NCBI GenBank assembly: GCA_049509915.1
Contig: JBEKZL010000301.1
Span: forward strand, 1-8,484
DNA length: 8,484 bases
Direction of reading: 5' to 3'
Origin: JBEKYD01 sp049509915
GTDB lineage: Bacteria > Acidobacteriota > Terriglobia > Bryobacterales > Bryobacteraceae
Part shown: positions 6,823 to 8,484 of the stretch, piece after piece
Numbering within the stretch: position 1 is the first letter of the stretch
Layout of the letters: every line of letters starts with the position of its first letter
The notes under the pieces: model-generated
The model's database searches: none
Told to the model about the DNA's origin: nothing
Seen by the model: the letters and a program-made list of their open reading frames with translations, nothing else
Made by a program: the position numbers and the translations under genes

Positions 6823-8042
6823 GAGCCACCAAACCCGGCAGCCCGGCCGCGGGCGCCTGTCAGATCCACACCAAGGCCGTACATGCGGGCGACCGGCGCA
6901 AACCTTCGTCCGCGATACCGGTCACTACGCCTATCCATACGGCTTCGAGTTACTTCTACGAGACCAGCGCGCAGCTCGACCGCATTTTCGGCCGCGAGGA
7001 GGAGGGCTACGCCTACGCGCGCTACGACAACCCTACCAACGCCGCGCTGGAAGAACTGCTTACCTCGCTCGAAAACGGCTATGGCTCGCTGGCCTGCGCC
7101 TCCGGCATGGCGGCCCTGCAAGTGGGCATCTCGACCGCCCTGGCCGACCGGCGCAAATCGATCGTAGCCGCCGACGCGCTCTACGGCGCCACGGTAGGGT
7201 TGCTGCTGAACGTGCTAGAACCCTCCGGCATCGAGGTGCGCTTTGCCGACGTTTGCGACCTGGCTGCGCTCGAAGCCGCCGTGGCCGAGGCCAAACCCGG
7301 CTGCATTTTGATCGAATCCATTTCGAACCCGCTGCTGCGGGTGCCCCAGGTGGACCGCATCGCCGCCATCGCCCGCGCCGCCGGCGCCGCCCTCGTGGTG
7401 GACTCCACCTTCGCCACGCCGCTGCTGCTGAGGCCGCTCGAGCTGGGCGCGCACTTCAGCGTACACTCGCTCACCAAGTACCTGGCGGGCCACGGCGACG
7501 TGCTGGGGGGCGCGGTAGTCTGCGATGAAGATCACTTCGCCGGCCTGCGCGCCCTCTCGCGCACCATCGGCACGGTGCTCGGCCCGTTTGAAAGCTACCT
7601 GACCATGCGCGGCATCAAGACCTTCCCTCTACGCATGGAACGGCAGTGCGCCAACGCCTGCCGGCTCGCAACCTGGCTGGCGGCGCACCCCAAAGTCGAG
7701 CGCGTGCATTTCCCCGGCGACCCGGCGCACCCGGACGCCGCGGCCATCCGTCGCCTGTTCCCACCGGATCTCTACGGCGCCATGGTCAGCTTCGAAATCA
7801 GAGGCGCCGGCCGCGACGAAGTCTTCCGTTTCCTGGACGCCTTGGATATCGTCGTGCCGGCCACTTCGCTGGGCGACGTCCACAGCATGGTGCTCTATCC
7901 GGTAATGGCCTCGCACCGCGAGGTTGCTCCCAAACACCGCGAGCGAATGGGCATCCGCGACAACCTGGTGCGCCTTTCGGCCGGAATCGAATCGGCCGCG
8001 GACATCATCGCCGATTTGGAGCGAGCGTTGGCCGCAGTGTGA
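6819..8042 (+). CDS. Cys/Met-metabolism PLP enzyme (cystathionine gamma-synthase/gamma-lyase type)
   Basis: This 407-residue fold-type I PLP enzyme belongs to the transsulfuration family. The PLP-binding lysine is K220 in SLTKYLAGHGDV. Other family residues are Y66 and R68 in YARYDNPT (phosphate contact from the neighbouring subunit), S95-G96-M97 (phosphate loop), Y122 in LYGAT (ring stacking), D195 in VVDSTFATP (pyridine nitrogen) and R385 in VRLSAGIE (substrate carboxylate). The protein is full length for the family and probably a tetramer. The family includes cystathionine gamma-synthase, gamma- and beta-lyases, methionine gamma-lyase and O-acetylhomoserine sulfhydrylase. These motifs do not separate them, so no symbol is given. 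The start codon overlaps the cysS stop by four bases (ATGA), giving coupling to cysteine charging; this favours a role in making or handling cysteine. No strong ribosome site precedes it, consistent with re-initiation. Confidence 0.93.
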   Translation: MRATKPGSPAAGACQIHTKAVHAGDRRKPSSAIPVTTPIHTASSYFYETSAQLDRIFGREEEGYAYARYDNPTNAALEELLTSLENGYGSLACASGMAALQVGISTALADRRKSIVAADALYGATVGLLLNVLEPSGIEVRFADVCDLAALEAAVAEAKPGCILIESISNPLLRVPQVDRIAAIARAAGAALVVDSTFATPLLLRPLELGAHFSVHSLTKYLAGHGDVLGGAVVCDEDHFAGLRALSRTIGTVLGPFESYLTMRGIKTFPLRMERQCANACRLATWLAAHPKVERVHFPGDPAHPDAAAIRRLFPPDLYGAMVSFEIRGAGRDEVFRFLDALDIVVPATSLGDVHSMVLYPVMASHREVAPKHRERMGIRDNLVRLSAGIESAADIIADLERALAAV

Positions 8043-8154
8043 AAAAGTAGTAATCAGTAATCAGCTCAGGGTATCAAGGAGAACCGCTCCGTTGAAGACG
8101 CTCTCCAGGTTGCTGACTTCGCACCGTCCGCCTGGGCGCCGGTTGACAACCGTC

Positions 8155-8176
8155 GGGCAGGCGGAACCGCCTGCCC
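8155..8176 (+). repeat. Perfect 10-bp hairpin inside the repeat element
   Basis: GGGCAGGCGG, AA, then CCGCCTGCCC. The first transcript structure likely downstream of the PLP-enzyme gene, 112 bases after its stop, but no T tract follows, so it is not a classic terminator. The equivalent at 4572-4590 in the other copy has lost part of the right arm. Confidence 0.7.
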
Positions 8177-8244
8177 CCCAAGGAGATGCCGCGTGCGTCT
8201 TCATCCCTTTTGGTGGGCCGCAGGCGCATTATGGCACTCCCTGG

Positions 8245-8285
8245 CGGTCGCGGCTCGGTTTCGCTTGTTTTCCGAGCCGCGACCG
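8245..8285 (+). repeat. Perfect 14-bp GC-rich palindrome with 13-base loop
   Basis: Arms at 8245-8258 and 8272-8285 match without error, and pairing continues imperfectly outward (CTCCCTGGCGGTC at 8237-8249 against GACCGTCGAGGAG at 8281-8293, 10/13). The loop is T-rich, as in many dispersed palindromic repeats. The CGGTCGCG core also occurs in the leader element at 1040-1122. Confidence 0.75.
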
Positions 8286-8335
8286 TCGAGGAGCGGTTGG
8301 GCGGAAATATGTTAGCGAACTTATGAAGCTGTGTA

Positions 8336-8372
8336 TTTAGTCCTAGATCATCATTCTCTAAATTGGACTAAA
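8336..8372. promoter_or_regulatory. 8-bp inverted repeat in an AT-rich patch, possible operator
   Basis: TTTAGTCC (8336-8343) and GGACTAAA (8365-8372) are perfect inverted arms separated by 21 AT-rich bases. Half-sites about 29 bases centre to centre in an otherwise GC-rich tail suggest a regulator-binding or promoter region for a gene beyond the right edge. Its target gene is not visible. Confidence 0.35.
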
Positions 8373-8375
8373 CCG

Positions 8376-8394
8376 CTACGCGGTATTCGCGTAG
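8376..8394. repeat. 7-bp hairpin CTACGCG / CGCGTAG
   Basis: Perfect arms at 8376-8382 and 8388-8394 around the loop GTATT. It sits four bases from the TTTAGTCC inverted repeat. No T tract is present on either strand, so terminator function is unlikely. Confidence 0.45.
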
Positions 8395-8454
8395 GGCCAC
8401 CCTTCCAACGCAAAGACCCACGCTGACGGATTCCGCCCCCACCTTCTTCTTAGA

Positions 8455-8477
8455 ACTCCCATGCGAAAGCATGGAGT
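8455..8477. repeat. Hairpin with GCGAAAGC core near the right edge
   Basis: CCATGC (8459-8464) and GCATGG (8469-8474) pair perfectly around GAAA, and ACT/AGT extend the stem past a single bulged C. GCGAAAGC is known as an exceptionally stable mini-hairpin in DNA, and GAAA is a stable RNA tetraloop. It may belong to a structured RNA or repeat continuing beyond the window. Confidence 0.4.
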
Positions 8478-8484
8478 GGCTGCT

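Larger units (their letters stand above)
8082..8298 (+). repeat. 217-bp MITE-like element with 9-bp terminal inverted repeats
   Basis: The element is bounded by perfect inverted ends AACCGCTCC (8082-8090) and GGAGCGGTT (8290-8298). Inside are two palindromes: GGGCAGGCGG (8155-8164) against CCGCCTGCCC (8167-8176), and CGGTCGCGGCTCGG (8245-8258) against its perfect complement (8272-8285). A second, shortened copy lies at 4524-4646. No open frame resembling a transposase is present, so it would have to be mobilised in trans. The left edge follows two tandem TAATCAG units (8051-8064). No target duplication is visible. Alternatively it is a palindromic-repeat (REP-like) cluster. Confidence 0.7.

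Noticed and set aside
8155..8176. Rho-independent terminator for the PLP-enzyme gene
   Set aside because: The hairpin is perfect, but no run of T follows it and it is conserved as part of the repeat element, so it is listed as a repeat.

Overview
The window is GC-rich, densely coding bacterial DNA with no rRNA, tRNA, CRISPR array, transposase or phage gene that I can recognise. A BNR/Asp-box repeat protein, a kumamolisin-like S53 peptidase fused to a repeat propeller, a PilZ protein and intergenic palindromic repeats together suggest a soil bacterium of the Acidobacteriota (Solibacter/Bryobacter type). That assignment is inference from gene content and style, not a database match.

Left part (1-4260), all on the minus strand. 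At the far left is the N-terminal part of an Asp-box 'sialidase-fold' protein that runs off the window (1-926). Upstream of it lies a structured palindromic leader element (1040-1122) directly behind a candidate promoter. Next comes a wrecked metallo-beta-lactamase-fold gene (1176-1425) whose start and end survive in different frames while the metal-binding middle is missing. Then comes a large S53 peptidase (1518-4034) with six 47-residue C-terminal repeats and its own strong terminator (1475-1506). It also has a good candidate sigma-70 promoter (4199-4227) with an inverted repeat at the predicted transcript start.

Middle (4261-5421). About 550 bases (4261-4806) carry no convincing gene but hold a 123-bp degenerate copy of a repeat element. 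A small minus-strand PilZ-domain gene (4807-5256) follows, divergent from cysS.

Right part (5422-8484), plus strand. cysS (cysteinyl-tRNA synthetase) overlaps by 4 bases a Cys/Met-metabolism PLP enzyme (cystathionine gamma-synthase/lyase type). The pair couples an enzyme of cysteine/methionine sulfur chemistry to cysteine charging of tRNA. Downstream is a non-coding tail (8043-8484). It holds the full 217-bp copy of the repeat element, with 9-bp terminal inverted repeats and two internal hairpins, followed by three further inverted repeats.

I see no clear multi-gene novel system. The observations most worth checking are the two-copy terminal-inverted-repeat element, the deleted metallo-hydrolase, the peptidase-propeller fusion, and inverted repeats that begin at the predicted transcript starts of two genes.
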